From NCBI GenBank assembly GCA_003339415.1, contig PDHQ01000044.1, positions 1 through 64,000 of the forward strand: 64,000 nt of DNA. Reading direction: 5' to 3'. Shown here piece after piece: positions 53,477-63,825 of the stretch. A program made the position numbers and the translations under genes. Below the pieces are notes generated by a model, which was not told the DNA's origin, made no database searches, and saw nothing but the letters and a program-made list of their open reading frames with translations. Source of the DNA: Ophiocordyceps camponoti-saundersi (nom. inval.) (lineage: Eukaryota > Ascomycota > Sordariomycetes > Hypocreales > Ophiocordycipitaceae). How positions within the stretch are numbered: position 1 is the first letter of the stretch; each line of letters starts with the position of its first letter.

Positions 53477-54985
53477 ATGACGCTTACAGTCCTGTCGGAT
53501 CATCAAGTTCAGACCATCCTCGAAGGGTTGGATCTGGACGAACTGGACCAGTTCCGATGCGTCTTAGCCGAGGCTCTACACGAATTCTCCAACAACGATG
53601 GCTTCTACCAGCAACCCCATCGCCTGTCCACCGTCGATCCCGTCTCCCGCGCCGCCACCCTGTACATGCCCGTCAGCGGTCCCGAGGGTCTGGGGTGCAA
53701 AGGTGCGGACGAACCCCATACGCTGGGGCCATATCCTGAGTCGCTGACGTCCCTTCGTCCCCAGTCGTGTGTTTGCCTTCGACAGACGCCTCCGACGACT
53801 CGTCCGAGATCCCGTCGTCCCGGAACTGTGCTCCCCGACCCACCGGTGTCGTCAACATTTTATCGCCCGCCGGTCAACCCCTTGGTCTCATTCACGCCAC
53901 CACCCTAACCGCCTTCCGCACCGCTCTCGGCTCGGCATGTCTCCTTCACCGGCGCAATCAGGTCAAGACCATCACCGTCTTCGGTAGCGGCACACAGGCC
54001 TATTGGCACGTGAGAATCGCTCTTATGCTGAGGGGTAGCACCATCAAGCGCGTCAACATCATCAATCGTCGCTTCTCCGACAATGCAGGCCACATCCTCA
54101 AAAGCTTTACCGCAATCCCTCCCGCCGTCCGGGATCGTGAGGGCTGGTCCACCACAAAGTTCGGCATCTTGACGCCCACCTTTCACGAATATGAGCGCCT
54201 ACTGAAAGAGCAAGTTCGTAGCTCTGACGTCATCTACTGCTGCACACCTTCACGTCAAGATCTCTTTGATGCCTCCATCCTCACGTCTCACGAAGGTAGG
54301 AAGAAGGGGAGACTCATCGTCGCCGTCGGCAGCTACACGCCAAGCATGAGGGAGCTACCTGAGGCCTTACTGATTCAGGCCACCAAGCAGCACGATGGCA
54401 ATCGCAGGCACTTCCACAAGCACGCCGAGGAGGCCGGCGTCATCGTCGTGGACACCCTCGAGGGCGTCTTGAAGGAAGCGGGTGAGATCATCGCTGCGAG
54501 GATCGGTCCAAACCAGCTGGTCGAGTACGCCATCCTCCCCTGCTCCTCGCCGAAGGCATCAAGCCGTGCTGACACAAGACAGGCTGGGTGAGCTCGTCAT
54601 GCTCAATCGACTGGCAGTTGAGGAGTCGGAAGCGACTACGCCCGTCGTTCAGACGCCGCCGGCGACCGAGAATTCTCATGAGTACTTTGATCAAGGCGAC
54701 AAGAAGCTCTCAGTCTCGACGCTGTTGGGCGACCCATCACGCAGCCCCACCAACAGTCCTGGGGGCCATAGTCGCAAGCCAAGCTTGCCAATGCCGTTCC
54801 GGAAGAGTTCGTCAAGTTCATCAGACGGCGAGAGGAAGAAGGAAGACTCGCTCGCTCGCTGGCTGCGGGACGGTACCGTCGTGTACAAGAGCGTCGGATT
54901 GGGACTCATGGATTTGGTGGTGGGGATGCAATTAATCAAGCTTGCTAGAAGCAAAGGGATCGGCACGCAAATCGAAGGCTTCTGA
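53477..54985 (+). CDS. Ornithine cyclodeaminase / mu-crystallin family protein
   Basis: NAD(P)-dependent family that includes ornithine cyclodeaminase, ketimine reductases and Aspergillus PrnX. Three exons (53477-53702, 53765-54524, 54583-54985) give 462 aa. Start MTLTVLSDHQVQTILEGLD; then PTGVVNILSPAGQPLGLIHATTLTAFRTA, nucleotide-binding ITVFGSGTQAYWHVRIAL, SSDVIYCCTPS, IVAVGSYTPSMRELP and VDTLEGVLKEAGEI. A disordered Ser-rich insert (TNSPGGHSRKPSLPMPFRKS) precedes the terminal helix VVYKSVGLGLMDLVVGMQLIKLA. Insert and N-terminal helix make it longer than the roughly 330-aa bacterial enzymes. Exact substrate cannot be told from sequence. Confidence 0.9.
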
Positions 54986-55224
54986 CGTGCGGCGCAGAAG
55001 CCGTCGCAACTATCTCTCCTTCACGATAACGGGCACTTCGGGGCTTTTGTCGAAGCCCCTATACTATGCACATGTGTGTGATGGGTCATGAACCTCGTCT
55101 CTCGCGTCTTACACGGGGATGCCGACATGTAGTGAAATCTAAAGCCATTAACGACGTCTCCTTAAACATACATGTACTGAACTATGCGACAGTCGACGGC
55201 GTTACACGATTTGGCGAACGTCTT

Positions 55225-56705
55225 TCACTCAGCCACCCAGACAGCGCTCATGCCCATGCCCGTGCCAACGCACATGGACGTGTTGCCAATTTTCTTGCCC
55301 GTCCGGCGGAGCTCGTACAACAGCGTCGAGACTTGACGAGCGCCGGTGCAGCCGAGAGGATGACCGAACGCGATGGCGCCGCCCTTGGGATTGATCTTGT
55401 CGTGCGGGATGCCGAGCTGGTTGGCGCACCACAAGCATTGGCTGGCAAAGGCCTCGTTGATCTCGAAGATGTCGACGTCGTCTTTAGTGATGCCGGCAAG
55501 ATCGAGGGCCCTGGGGATGGCCTTCCACGGACCCTGACCCATGAGGAGAGGCTTGACGCCGACGATGGCGGCGCAGACAAACTTGCCAATGATGGGTTGT
55601 CCGAGCCGCTCGGCGGTAGAGCGGCGCATCATGAGAACGGCGGCGGCGCCGTCGGAGATTTGGCTGGCGTTGCCGGCGTGGATGCTGCCATCCGAGGCAA
55701 AGGCCGGGCGAATCTTGGCCAAAGACTCGGTGGTGATGCCATCGCGGATACCGTCGTCTTTGGACACCGTAATTTCCTTGGCCTCGCCCGACTTGGGGTC
55801 CTCGTATCGGACCTTGAGCGGAACAATCTCCTGGTCAAAGAGGCCATCTCGCTGAGCCCGGACGGCCTTTTGGTACGACGAGGCGGCGAAGGCGTCTTGT
55901 GCGGCGCGCGTGATGTTGAGATCCTTGGCCATGTCCTCGGAGAGGACGCCCATGGGGACCTTGCAGTTGGCGGATTCGGTGTGGCCCTCGAGCTGCTCGG
56001 AGAACTCGGTGACGGCGGAGGGGCTTGTAAGTGACAAGGGGGGAGAGAGAGGGAGAGGGTTAACAGTCAGATGGTAAACGTGTCATCTCATCACGGACGA
56101 GGGAATTGTTCTCAAATACGCACCCGTACTGCAGAGACATGCTCTCGACACCAGCTCCGATACCAACATCAATCATGCCAGCCTTGATCTGGTTCGCGAC
56201 ATCGACACAAGCCTGCAGACCAGACGAACACTGTCTATTCAGCGTCCGCACGGCCGTCGTCTCGGGATAACCAGCGACGAGGCTCGCGGCGCGCATCTCG
56301 GTGGCGCCACCACCAGGAGCCAGCACCGTACCGACGCAGATGTCCTCGACAAGAGCCTTGTCAATCTGTGAGCGATCGGCCACGGCTCGTAGCACGCCGG
56401 CCATCAAATCGGCAGCCGGCGTATCCTTGAAGCCGCCTTTGCCTCCCTTGGTGAGAGCGCTTCTGCAGCAGGCGGTGACGACGACCTGAGAATGGTAAGC
56501 TGGGGGTTGAAGCACGGGCGATAAGGAGTGATGAGATGATACGCACATCATCCGGCCGCTTCTCCAGGAGCCGCGAACGGCCACCGCCCGACATGTTGGC
56601 GGAGAGCTGTCCGCCGATCTGCGAAAGTCGTTCGAGAGCTGTATGTACGTATGATGTCAGCGTTGCTCGAAAGAGAGTGAAAGACATGATTCCCTTACCG
56701 CCCAT
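55225..56705 (-). CDS. 3-ketoacyl-CoA thiolase, peroxisomal
   Basis: Final step of peroxisomal fatty-acid beta-oxidation. Four exons (56705-56699, 56638-56547, 56485-56124, 56023-55225) give 419 aa. Exon 1 is only 7 nt. After splicing the protein starts MGALERLSQIGGQL, which contains a PTS2 signal of form R-L-X5-Q-L. Catalytic motifs: nucleophile Cys in LNRQCSSGLQA, VESMSLQYG, NEAFASQC, GGAIAFGHPLGCTGARQ and CVGTGMGMSAV. The first intron (60 bp) is in frame and has no stop, so retention yields a longer N-terminus. CCTCGG and CCGAGG motifs upstream fit FarA/FarB-type fatty-acid induction. Confidence 0.95.
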
Positions 56706-57288
56706 GGCTGATGATGATATTCTCTTGGAATCTTGAAGTAGTCTTTTCGATTAATGTGAGGAGAGAGGAAGCTTTGGATGTCGGTAGTATCTAATCGCGA
56801 AGTTGGCTGGATCGGAGGGAGGCTGAGGCGAGTTGTATTATAAACGGACGACGAGAGGTCCCGGACCCCGGGCCTCGGCGATGGAATGCGGGTGGGACCT
56901 TGTATCCTGCGGCTTCCCGTGTGTGGGGGAGTACATGTGTACAGTTAGGTACATGCACGCTCTCGGCCGAGGCACGCACTAATAGGCCTGTGCTTGTAGC
57001 GTGAAGCGTCTGTCACATGTCGTGAGGTCGCGGCAAGCATTTGAGCGGAGAGACCGGGCCGAGAAGAAGAGGTTGCGTATTTAATGGTCTTGAGTGGCAT
57101 CAACCTAATATATCAATTCAGTGTACTCCGTATGTACAGATTAGCTATAGGTGTGCAGAAAGTATGTAGGGACAGACTTCTTTTGACAACTGGTAATGTG
57201 CAGATAGGCAGGTCGTCATCAATCCATCAATACATGCACGCAGCCATCTCACGATACTGACAAGTAATATCGCAAAGAAAAGCTACTG
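56706..57288. promoter_or_regulatory. Thiolase promoter and MsrB 3' region
   Basis: 583 bp; the half near thiolase carries the two CCTCGG-type sites. No ORF of note. Confidence 0.5.
56873..56972. promoter_or_regulatory. FarA/FarB-type motifs upstream of thiolase
   Basis: CCTCGG at 56873-56878 and its complement CCGAGG at 56967-56972, both within 270 bp upstream of the thiolase ATG. CCTCGG is the core bound by Aspergillus FarA/FarB at fatty-acid-inducible beta-oxidation genes. Confidence 0.45.
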
Positions 57289-57981
57289 CTACGCCTTACT
57301 ACTCTCCTTCACCTCCACCTTATCTTCCGGTGAAAAGGTCAGGCTGACGCTATTGACGCAGTGACGCTCGTTCGTCGGCGTCGAGTAGCCCTCGCCCTTG
57401 AAGACATGGCCCAGATGGCCGCCGCAGTTGGAGCATACGATTTCCGTCCGCGTCATGCCAAGGGTTTTGTCTTCATGACGGGTGACGGCACCGGGGATGC
57501 TGTCGAAGTAGGCGGGCCATCCGCAACCCGACTTGAACTTGTGATTGGCCTTGTACAGAGGTTTGTTGCAGCCGGCACAGCTGTAGATGCCTTGTTCGGG
57601 GTAGTGGCTGTCATAGGTGCCCGAACCGGCCATCTCCGTACCCTTTTGACGGAGGATGCGAAATTGCTCTAACGAAAGAGATGTGAAGAGATCCTAAGCT
57701 TCTATGCGATGCAGGTAACTTTTGAATGAGGGGGTTGCAAATAATAACGAACCTGGACTGAGGACGGCACGCCATTCTTGTTCAGACCGATTGTCGGGGT
57801 ATTCCATGATGCTCGCCTGCTTCGGTTCAGATTTTCCAAAGAGCGCGCCGAGGACTGACATGGACCGCAAGGTCGTTGTAGGTCGACGGTTGGCGAGAAG
57901 CAGGCGGCGCGGTCCCGGATTTGAACGCCAGACGCGAGAGAATAGGGATAAGCCCGAAGCAAAGAGCGGCAAGAAACGCAT
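57289..57981 (-). CDS. msrB: Methionine-R-sulfoxide reductase (MsrB)
   Basis: Reduces methionine-R-sulfoxide. Two exons (57981-57753, 57668-57289; 84-bp intron joining SP|EQFRILRQKGTE) give 202 aa. Zinc Cys pairs CAGC and CSNC frame the fold, with SGCGWPAYFDSI, GGHLGHVF and the catalytic ERHCVNSVSLTF. The first 40 residues (MRFLPLFASGLSLFSRVWRS, RRLLLANRRPTTTLRS) are basic and hydrophobic, a likely mitochondrial presequence. A second in-frame Met (MSVLGALFGKSEP) could give a cytosolic form by leaky scanning. Confidence 0.95.
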
Positions 57982-58410
57982 AGACGATGGCGATTTTGGT
58001 AGATTAGAGCAGTGAAAGGCGCAAGAGGAGATATCTTAAACTGTAGGTGTTTAATACTTGGCCTGCAAGTCCAGTCTGTAGGCTGTACGATGAATGACCG
58101 TTTCTAGCATGCGTCATCGAAGCCCTCCGGCGGAATTATTTCGCCGCCGCCGCTTAAATGGCCAGAGCCCCTCAAATGACAAGACCGTGTTATTGACACG
58201 GTACACAGGTCAGTTGCTGCCTGAGGTACCCACCCGGGCAGGGCGCCGCTCCGCCAGGTGGCTGAAGGGCTCATACAACACGACATTTGGTCGTATTATG
58301 CAGAGAGGCTTGACAACGAACGACTTTCCCCTGGACGCTCATCGTCGACCGTATCTTCGGCTGCCGCCGACGCCGTCGCCGTAGCAGCAGCAGAAGAAGC
58401 AGAGGAAATA
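57982..58410. promoter_or_regulatory. Divergent promoter, msrB / ArfGAP
   Basis: 429 bp between opposite-strand ATGs. A possible N-terminal extension of the ArfGAP ORF (58258-58410) is judged less likely. Confidence 0.5.
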
Positions 58411-60148
58411 ATGTCCAGGAACGCTCGACACGCCGACGCCGAGCGCGCGACGCAAAATCAAGCCACCATCAAGAGCCTCCTCAAGCTGGAGCCCAACAAA
58501 GTCTGCGCCGACTGCAAGCGGAATAAGCGTGAGTTGATAAGGCTGCTGCCGACCTGAAAGAAAACCATGTCTGTGACTGACGCTCACCTCACTCGCAGAC
58601 CCAAGATGGGCCAGCTGGAATCTCGGCATCTTCATCTGTATTCGATGCTCCGGCATCCACCGCGGCATGGGCACCCACATTAGCCGCGTCAAGTCGGTCG
58701 ATCTCGACTCCTGGACCGACGAACAACTTCAGAGCATCTTGAGCTGGGGAAATGCTCGCGCCAACAAATACTGGGAATCCAAGCTCAACCCTGGCCACTG
58801 CCCTTCCGAGGCCAAGATGGAAAACTTCATCCGCACCAAGTACGAGTTGAAGCGTTGGGTCATGGATGGGCCCATCCCTGACCCTTCTACCCTTGACGTC
58901 GACGGCGATGATGACGTGCCACTAAGCTTGGTCAAGGAGAAGCAGGCTATTGAACGCAAGGTGTCGATTCGGAGAGCCTCGGTCGGACAGTCGAAATCGC
59001 CGCCTCAGGGTGACCTTATTGGCAGCGACGACGCGTCCCCTCCTCAACGGGCGGCCGGTACGACACGCTCTCCCGTAGCGAGGGGCCCTCTCAAGGCGGA
59101 GCCGGCAGAGGCCAAACCCACGACGGCGACGGCGAGCACCAAGGACTCGCTTCTCGGCCTAGATTTTCTCGGAGGCGGAGGAGGCGGTGCACCCCCACGA
59201 CCGTCCAGCACTTCGTCTACCGGCGGCCTGTCTCGACCCGATCTGAAGCAGTCTATTCTTTCGCTTTACGCATCGACCGCAACGAAGCCTCCACCACAGC
59301 AACAGCAGCAACAACAGCAGCAGCAGCAGCAAATGCATATGGGTCACCAGCCACAGCCCGGCGGCGGTCTCGGCAACGCTATGAGCAGCCTCAGCATCTC
59401 CAACGACCCTTTTGCTAGCCTCGGCGGTGCCTCATCCAAGACGCGGACGATGCCTCAGCCGGGGAGCGGCAGTGCCTTTGGCGGCTTAAGCGGCGGGGGC
59501 TTCTTCGACTCCAAGCCGGCACAATCTCCACCCGCAGCGCCCCAGCAGCCGATGTCATCGAGCTCCATGTTCGGCTCTTTCGGGTCTCCCCCGGCCACGG
59601 CGACGATGACGCCGGCAGCGGCGCCGCCCAAGCCCTCCTCGTCCGCCATGGACGACCTCTTCGACTTATCCTCGCCAGTCCCTGAGGCTACGGCGACGAC
59701 GACGTCACCGGTCGGAGCGGCGCATCCGACACCAGCAACATCAGTCTTTAACCTCTCGCAACACAAGCCATCGGCGCCGACGTCACCAATTGCAGCGTCA
59801 AACATGGGCGGGAGCGGCATGTCCATAGCCAACGTCTGGGGCAGCAACGAGTGGAGCACTCCAGACGCGCCCACGACGACGATCAGCAATGCCGCGACAA
59901 GCAAGAGCCCGGAGCCGACGAAAGAATCGATGGGCTGGGGTGGCGGGGCGTCATTTGGCGGAGGCGCGAGCAGCGGAGGTGCCGTCGGCGGCTTCCAAGC
60001 GGCGCCGCCCAAGGTGACGGCCGACGAGGAGTTTGGCGGCTGGGCCAGCAGTGCGGGGCCGACGACGGGCTCGGCGGCGTCCAAGCCGGGCGGAGGCGGC
60101 TTTGGCGGCGGCGGCGACGACGATTTGTTCTCCAACGTGTGGCAGTAG
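58411..60148 (+). CDS. ArfGAP of the Age2/SMAP type
   Basis: Stimulates GTP hydrolysis on Arf at Golgi and endosomes. Two exons (58411-58528, 58599-60148; 70-bp intron joining RNK|HPRW) give 555 aa. The ArfGAP zinc finger is split by the intron: CADC, then CIRC, with the arginine finger in GIHRGMGTHISRVKSVDLD. It is followed by FIRTKYELKRWVMD. The rest is low-complexity, with LLGLDFLGGGGG, a Gln run (about 59294-59330) and many Ser/Gly/Pro blocks. The extreme C-terminus DDDLFSNVWQ resembles W-box/clathrin-adaptor ligands. ATG 58411 is preferred over in-frame 58258, whose extra 51 residues are Ala/Glu-rich. Confidence 0.92.
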
Positions 60149-60650
60149 GTTGTTCGACGCGTGTACGGAAGCACTTTTTGGGGGCAGCAACTTAAGAAAG
60201 GACGGAGAGGAATAAATTGGTGGGGCGTTTCTTCTTGAGTGAATCTATTTTTTTCTTTTTATCGCTCGCTCTACGCGTGTGGCATACATACGTGGCAGAG
60301 GAGGGTGAAAGATGATGCTGAAGACCGTGATCTCTGATCTGAAAACAAGACTCTAAAAAAGCACGGGACTTTGAACCATTGATTTATCGAAATGCTACAC
60401 TTCTCGATGCACCGGTCATAAAACAGAAATTGATAGCCATGCAAAGTAGACTCCGATCCTTGGGGTGAGCGCAGTGGGCCCGATTTCCCGTCTCACGCGA
60501 CTCGATCATTCTCCGGCTCGGCCGGGGGAAGGGAGGGTTGGCAATGATGGAGAGGCGCAAATTATAAGTGACTGGATTGGAAGAAGATGAAGAAAGAGAA
60601 AAGAAGAGACGAAGAAGGGGAAAAGTCAGGGCAGAATGCAAGGCTGAAGA
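60149..60650. other. Intergenic between convergent ArfGAP and sft1
   Basis: 502 bp, presumably both 3' UTRs. On the minus strand a GGTTCAAAGTCC motif near 60375 precedes a T6 run, but no tRNA fold was found. Confidence 0.5.
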
Positions 60651-61007
60651 CTAGAAGAAGAGCTTGAGGCTATAGTACAAGACGAGGAAGAGGGCGATGA
60701 TGATGGCTGAAAGCTTCAGGACAGCAACTTTATTTCCGGCAGCGGCCATTCGCGAGAGACGGGAGGCCGAGCCCTTGATCTGGGTAGCCATGGAGGAGAA
60801 GGTGTCGGACTGGAGCGATGATGCAAGTTAGTGATCATCTTCTCTCCTCGTGCATCAGAGAGGAAGACGAACGGTATTGTCAATGACGTCTTGGGCGCGT
60901 GCATTATCGTAGATGTCGATGGTGACGCCGCGCAAGGCAGAGACCTTTGCGGAAAGCTCGTCGAGACGGGCGTTGTTTTGCCTCTCTCGTTCGTAGGCTT
61001 CTGCCAT
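60651..61007 (-). CDS. sft1: Golgi Qc-SNARE Sft1
   Basis: Tail-anchored SNARE for intra-Golgi retrograde fusion. Two exons (61007-60873, 60809-60651; 63-bp intron) give 97 aa, the same length as yeast Sft1. SNARE motif: NNARLDELSAKVSALRGVTI, DIYDNARAQDVIDNT|SDTF, SSMATQIKGSASRLSRM; then the C-terminal anchor VAVLKLSAIIIALFLVLYYS and a short LKLFF tail. It is a small two-exon gene. Converges on the ArfGAP gene, which acts in the same compartment. Confidence 0.9.
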
Positions 61008-61445
61008 GATGATGACGAAGAAGATGTCGTGACGGGGTGTGGAGGAGGAGGAACAGCGTCGGCCGCGCCGTTCGGCGGCATCCGAGAGAGAGTTGGTCGG
61101 AACGGAGGGCCAAGAAAAAAAAGGGGGGGGGGGAGTTGGCGTCAAGGAGTAGAGAGGTGAGAAAGGAGGAGAGGAGGAAAGGAAAAAAGGGGGCGCCGGA
61201 TGGAAGGAAGAGGGAAAAGAGGTGCGACGAAGGAGGAGGTTGAGGAGACGTCGTTGGGAGGCGGCCAATGCGGCTCAAGAAACGGTGGAGGAGGATGATG
61301 ATGGATGATGACAGAGAATGACAGAAGAAGAGGAGGCTTGTGCTTCTATCAATGCCATCGGCGTATGTAATTTGCACCGCCACACTTGGATACCTAGGTA
61401 CCTACATGGGAGGTTGGTAGTGAGAGGGGGGGGGGGGGGGGGGGG

Positions 61446-61599
61446 TTTTTCCGGACCCGGCTTTACTCTATCGGCTACCCCCATACCTCTTGCATGGCAT
61501 TGGGGGGCTCGGGGGTGTNNNNNNNNNNGTGGTGGGGGGTGTGGGGGGGGGGGGGGGGCGTGTCTGGTGCCGCCGGGGGGGGGGGGGGGTGGTGTGGGT

Positions 61600-61637
<38 letters not shown>

Positions 61638-61704
61638 GGAGTTTTTCCGGACTCGGCTTTACTCTATCGGCTACCTCCATACCTCTTGCATGGCAATGGG
61701 GGGC
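61446..61704. repeat. 63-bp direct repeat flanking the gap and poly-G
   Basis: Copies at 61446-61508 and 61642-61704 differ at three positions (two C/T, one A/T). Between them lie the Ns and G runs of 16, 15 and 37 nt; another G run of 20 nt (61426-61445) precedes the first copy. Confidence 0.9.
61519..61528. other. Assembly gap (10 N)
   Basis: Ten Ns within a G-rich tract between sft1 and the Ysc84-type gene; size probably nominal. Confidence 0.99.
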
Positions 61705-61736
61705 CTAGTGGTGTTCAGTGGCTGTACCTACCTGTA

Positions 61737-61773
61737 GGCTATAGGCTACCTACCTAGGTAGGTGCCTATAGCC
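61737..61773. repeat. Near-perfect 37-bp palindrome with CCTA/TAGG core
   Basis: Outer arms GGCTATAGG and CCTATAGCC (9 bp, perfect) enclose a 16-bp perfect palindrome ACCTACCTAGGTAGGT, offset by one extra base on the left. Confidence 0.85.
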
Positions 61774-62424
61774 CATAGATCCGCACTAGCCACCTGCTCA
61801 GCGCAAGGTCGATGATGCACGATATCCTTGGAGCGTTTCCGCCTTCGTCTCACCATCCACCCTGAAAGAGAGAGAGCAGGCAAGCAGGTATCCATAAACA
61901 CATGGGCATGAAAGAAAACACACACACACACACACACACGGCGAGGGCGATGGTAAAACTAAACTCTCGGACCCGATTGTTGTTTGTATTTGTGGCATTA
62001 CCCATCTACCCTACCCATCTATCCATCTCTGTCTAGGTACTCTAACTGCTTGATGCCCCCCCCCCTAACTCTGTTTCTGTGGCGAACAAATCCCAAGGTG
62101 TGAAGCGTCATGGTCTCCTCTACTTGAACTCTCTTTTTTGTTGTTTGTTAGAGAGGAAAGGGGAAAGGGGGGGACGCGGACCGCTATAAGGGTCCCTTCC
62201 CCCCTCCCCCTTCTATACCCCTTTGTGTTTCCGAATAGATAGACAGCTCTTCCTTGACTTCCTTCACTGACACGTTCTTTTCATCTCATTGAAGAGGAAA
62301 GAAGGAAAATAAAGATTCTTCACTTGTCAAGTGTCAACTTTACCCTTTGCTTTTTTCCCTTTTCTTCTTTCGTTGCAGAGACATAAGGGTGCTCAGGTCT
62401 CTCTTACAACTCGAGACAGCAACC

Positions 62425-63825
62425 ATGGGTGGACTCAACAACCCGTTTCCCACCTCGTTGAAAAGTTCGTTTCTCTCTCTCTCTCCTCTTCTGCTTCGAT
62501 GATACGGAAACAAGCGGAAAACGTCCATCAAAACTAACAGCTAAAGCTTCAGCCGAGTCCAAGAAATGCGGCCGGATCCTCAAATCCTTCGTCAACCCTC
62601 ACCAAGCCCTAGGTCCAGATAGGGTGATTCACCCCTCCGTCCTCTCCAACGCAAAGGGTCTGGCAGTCTTCACCGTCCTCCGAGCCGGCTGCATCGGTTG
62701 CGGAAGGTTGGGAAGCGGTCTCGTCGTCGCCCGTTTACCGGATGGGACGTGGAGTGCGCCCAGCGCCGCCGCCCTGGTGGGAGGAGGAGTAGGAGGGTTG
62801 ATAGGCGCCGAGTTGACGGATTTCGTCTTCGTTCTCAACGATGTTAATGCCGTCAAGACGCTCGCTCAGGCCGGTTCTCTCACTCTCGGGGGGAACGTCT
62901 CGCTCGCCGCCGGTCCTATAGGTCGTTCGGCTGAGGCCGACGCCGCCGCTTCGCTCAAGAGCTTCTCCGCCATCTACACCTACTGCAAGACGAAGGGACT
63001 CTTCGCCGGCATCTCGCTCGAGGGATCCGTCATCATTGAACGAAGGGATGCGAATGAGAAGCTCTATCGTACCCGCTACAAGGCGCAGCAGATCCTCACC
63101 GGCTCCGTCAAGCCCCCTCCCGAAGCTCAACCCCTGATGGACATCCTCAACACCCGAGCCTTCAGCGGAGACCGAGCCGACGCTTTCCACGGCAACACCA
63201 TGTACAACGACGGACCCGTCTACGCCAGCGAACACGACGACGTCCTCTGGGAAGGACGCCGCGGTTCGGCCTACGGTGAAAACATAACGCAGAACCGCAA
63301 CAACGACCTTCGCAACGGCGATTCAAGACACGACGATGCCTCTGCCGCTGCTGCAGGAGCAGGAGCTGGTGCTGGTCTAGGAGCCGCTGCAGCTGCCTCT
63401 CGCACCAACGGCCACGGCCACGACGACAACTACGTCTACCGCGACGTCCCCTCCACACCCCCCGCAACCGACAGCAAAGACAGCGCGAAAGCGATACCGA
63501 GACAAACCACCGGCGCCGCCAGCAAGGCCGACCTGTCCAAGCTAGCCAAGGACGAGGCCCTGGCCATCTTCACCTTCGACCCGGCCCAGCCCGGCGATCT
63601 GGGTTTCAAGAAGGGCGACGTCATCAAGGTGACCAAGAAGACGGACAGCGACAATGATTGGTGGTATGTGTTTCCCCCCCTTTTTCTCTCTCTCTCTCTC
63701 TCTCTCTCTTTCTCCATGAACAAGGTTTCTGACATGGTTATGATGATGGGGACTTCAGGACTGGAATGATTGGTATGCGTCGAGGCACATTCCCCAGCAA
63801 TTACGTCAAGATGAACGAATCATAG
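62425..63825 (+). CDS. SYLF- and SH3-domain protein, Ysc84/Lsb4 (SH3YL1) type
   Basis: Binds phosphoinositides and actin via the SYLF domain and polyproline ligands via SH3, at endocytic actin patches. Three exons (62425-62464, 62553-63663, 63759-63825) give 405 aa. Start MGGLNNPFPTSLK|TESKKC, then SFVNPHQALGPDRVIHPSVL, KGLAVFTVLRAGC, GSGLVVARLPDGTWSAPSAA and GLFAGISLEGSVIIER (SYLF). A polar, Ala-rich linker leads to the C-terminal SH3 (ALAIFTFDPAQPGDLGFKKGD, NDWW|TGMIGMRRGTFPSNYV). A CTAAC branch site (62533-62537) supports the acceptor at 62552 over one 12 nt upstream. The second intron carries a long CT repeat. Confidence 0.94.
63685..63709. repeat. CT microsatellite in the second intron of the Ysc84-type gene
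   Basis: Uninterrupted CT dinucleotides except the last step; lies between donor 63664 and acceptor 63758. Confidence 0.9.

Larger units (their letters stand above)
61008..62424. other. Divergent interval, sft1 / Ysc84-type gene
   Basis: 1.4 kb with purine-rich sequence next to sft1, the gap and direct repeat, the palindrome, a CA microsatellite (61919-61939) and a T/C-rich leader before the Ysc84-type ATG. No gene seen. Confidence 0.6.

Noticed and set aside
55066..56034. 322-codon plus-strand frame
   Set aside because: Antisense of the peroxisomal thiolase; its product is Asp/Gly/Leu-rich mirror coding with no family match.
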